From: a virus | IMG/VR virus record: IMGVR_UViG_3300043811_000163 | Location: 1-56,533 of that record | Direction: 5' to 3' (one strand) | DNA length: 56,533 bases | Shown: piece after piece, positions 55,710-56,533 of the stretch | How positions within the stretch are numbered: the stretch's first letter is position 1 | Layout of the letters: the number at the start of each line of letters is the position of its first letter | Position numbers and translations under genes: made by a program | The notes under the pieces: generated by a model | The model's input: the letters and a program-made list of their open reading frames with translations, nothing else | The model's database searches: none | Told to the model about the DNA's origin: nothing

Positions 55710-56533
55710 ATGAAGGTCAAAATGTTCGTGCTCGCCATTTTCGCCGCGAGCCTGACGGCGGTCTGCCTGTTTTCCTGTCCCGCGTTCGCGCAGACGCCAG
55801 GTCCAGCTCCGGATCCGTCCGTCCTGTTCAATGCGATCTACTCGCACCAATGGGCCGTCGTGGTCGGATTCGTTCTGTATTTCGCATTTGCGCTGACCAA
55901 GCAAGGCTGGTTTGGTACCTGGCTGCAAGCGAAGTTGCCCAGTCAGTATTACTCGATCGTCGTGCCGCTCTTCGGCGTACTCGGGACCGAAGCGGTCGCA
56001 CTCGTGCAGGGCACGCCGTGGACCACAGCGCTGCTGAATGGATTGCTTTCGGGAATCACCGCGGTCATGGCTCACGAATCCGTCGTCGAGGCTGTCCGGG
56101 GCGGCAGAGAAATCGTCCCGGCGAAGTCGTCAAGCAAGTCGAATGGCGGAGGTCCCGCGAGCGTGAAGCCAGTGGCTCCTCCAGCAGCACCTCCGCCGCC
56201 TCCGCAAGCACCTCCGCCCGCGGCCGCTAGGGTCGGCCTGGTACTTCTCGCGCTGCTCGCTTCAGGCTGCCTCTCCGTCCCGACCGTCCAGGTCACTCCG
56301 CAGAACCAAGCTGAAGTCAGTGGCTGCACTCAGAACGCAAATTGGCACAACGCGTCATGGATCGCGGCGGGTGGCCTGGGCGCGGCCGGCGCGGGTCTCG
56401 GAGCCGCGGGTGCCCTGACCAACGACACGAACACGCAGCACGTGCTTGCCGGCGTCGGAATCGGGGTCGGCGTGGTTGCTGTCGGAGCCGCCGCCGTAGA
56501 AGCCGTGACCGCCGCGAACTACACGGGCGCGAA
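55710..56533 (+). CDS. Membrane protein with internal lipobox, cut by the window end
   Basis: At least 274 residues, no stop inside the window. A signal peptide (MKVKMFVLAIFAASLTAVCL, then CPAFAQ) is followed by two or three membrane helices (VVVGFVLYFAFAL, IVVPLFGVLGTEAVALV), reminiscent of a holin. A Pro-rich linker (near residues 150-172) leads to RVGLVLLALLASGC, which looks exactly like a lipoprotein signal in mid-protein, and then Gly/Ala-rich hydrophobic segments. It may be a fused holin and spanin-like lipoprotein, or the second half may start internally. Confidence 0.5.
   Translation, partial: MKVKMFVLAIFAASLTAVCLFSCPAFAQTPGPAPDPSVLFNAIYSHQWAVVVGFVLYFAFALTKQGWFGTWLQAKLPSQYYSIVVPLFGVLGTEAVALVQGTPWTTALLNGLLSGITAVMAHESVVEAVRGGREIVPAKSSSKSNGGGPASVKPVAPPAAPPPPPQAPPPAAARVGLVLLALLASGCLSVPTVQVTPQNQAEVSGCTQNANWHNASWIAAGGLGAAGAGLGAAGALTNDTNTQHVLAGVGIGVGVVAVGAAAVEAVTAANYTGA

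Noticed and set aside
1-56533. Search for tRNA genes, CRISPR arrays and insertion sequences
   Set aside because: No cloverleaf-like sequence with a plausible anticodon arm, no regularly spaced repeats, and no transposase or terminal inverted repeats were seen by eye. A dedicated scan would be needed to exclude a tRNA fully.

Overview
The window reads as a 56.5 kb piece of a high-GC (about 60% by eye) tailed bacteriophage with a contractile tail (myovirus type). The evidence is a dense array of small genes with ATGA/GTGA stop-start overlaps, a full capsid-neck-sheath-baseplate set, free-standing HNH endonucleases, and no host housekeeping genes. No integrase, tRNA, CRISPR array or terminase is visible, so the phage genome must continue beyond the window. 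The right edge cuts a gene. Several proteins carry signal peptides or lipoboxes, which suggests a Gram-negative high-GC host; the host itself cannot be named from the sequence.

Layout. (1) 1-8000, minus strand: about 26 mostly tiny early-type genes, including a ribbon-helix-helix protein, an HTH protein, several zinc-ribbon proteins, a DUF3560-like protein, an OB-fold-like protein and a short DnaN-like sliding clamp. (2) 8000-14478, plus strand: about 18 small genes, including DUF7007-like and DUF1643-like proteins and a MESH1-like (p)ppGpp hydrolase. These two arms diverge from a promoter pair at 8000-8061. Seven promoters in this half share one architecture: TTGNNN, 16-17 bp, TATRTT, with an 11-bp palindrome (consensus AACYNGAGGTT) joined to the -10 element. 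(3) 14475-19820, minus strand: a 1781-residue portal protein with a long tail of enzyme-like modules. (4) 19858-56533, mainly plus strand: protease/scaffold, cement and major capsid proteins; a capsid-side adhesin/SGNH cassette; neck proteins; sheath and tube; a FliA/WhiG-like sigma factor; a tail-assembly chaperone with a -1 frameshift site; tape measure; baseplate; fibres; a metzincin lipoprotein; and lysis-type membrane proteins.

How the parts fit. The late half uses a second regulatory signature. SC-TA-N-(C/T/G)TT lies exactly 6-7 nt upstream of the start codon of eleven genes that lack a Shine-Dalgarno sequence, and four more copies give short leaders. Genes inside late operons use ordinary Shine-Dalgarno sites. 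This looks like a set of largely leaderless late promoters, and the phage sigma factor at 38.7-39.2 kb is the obvious candidate to read them. The early half looks controlled by a repressor acting at the AACYNGAGGTT palindrome.

The most unusual object is the portal polyprotein. A DUF1073-type portal domain is followed by helical repeats, a Nudix hydrolase, a hydrophobic helical region, a kinase-like module, a RelA/SpoT-like module and a GNAT-like module. The last modules are separated by four copies of a PRDExGRFGxGGS-type linker. Since portals sit at the DNA exit vertex, this may be a set of effectors carried in the virion. The RelA/SpoT-like module sits in the same phage as a stand-alone alarmone hydrolase.
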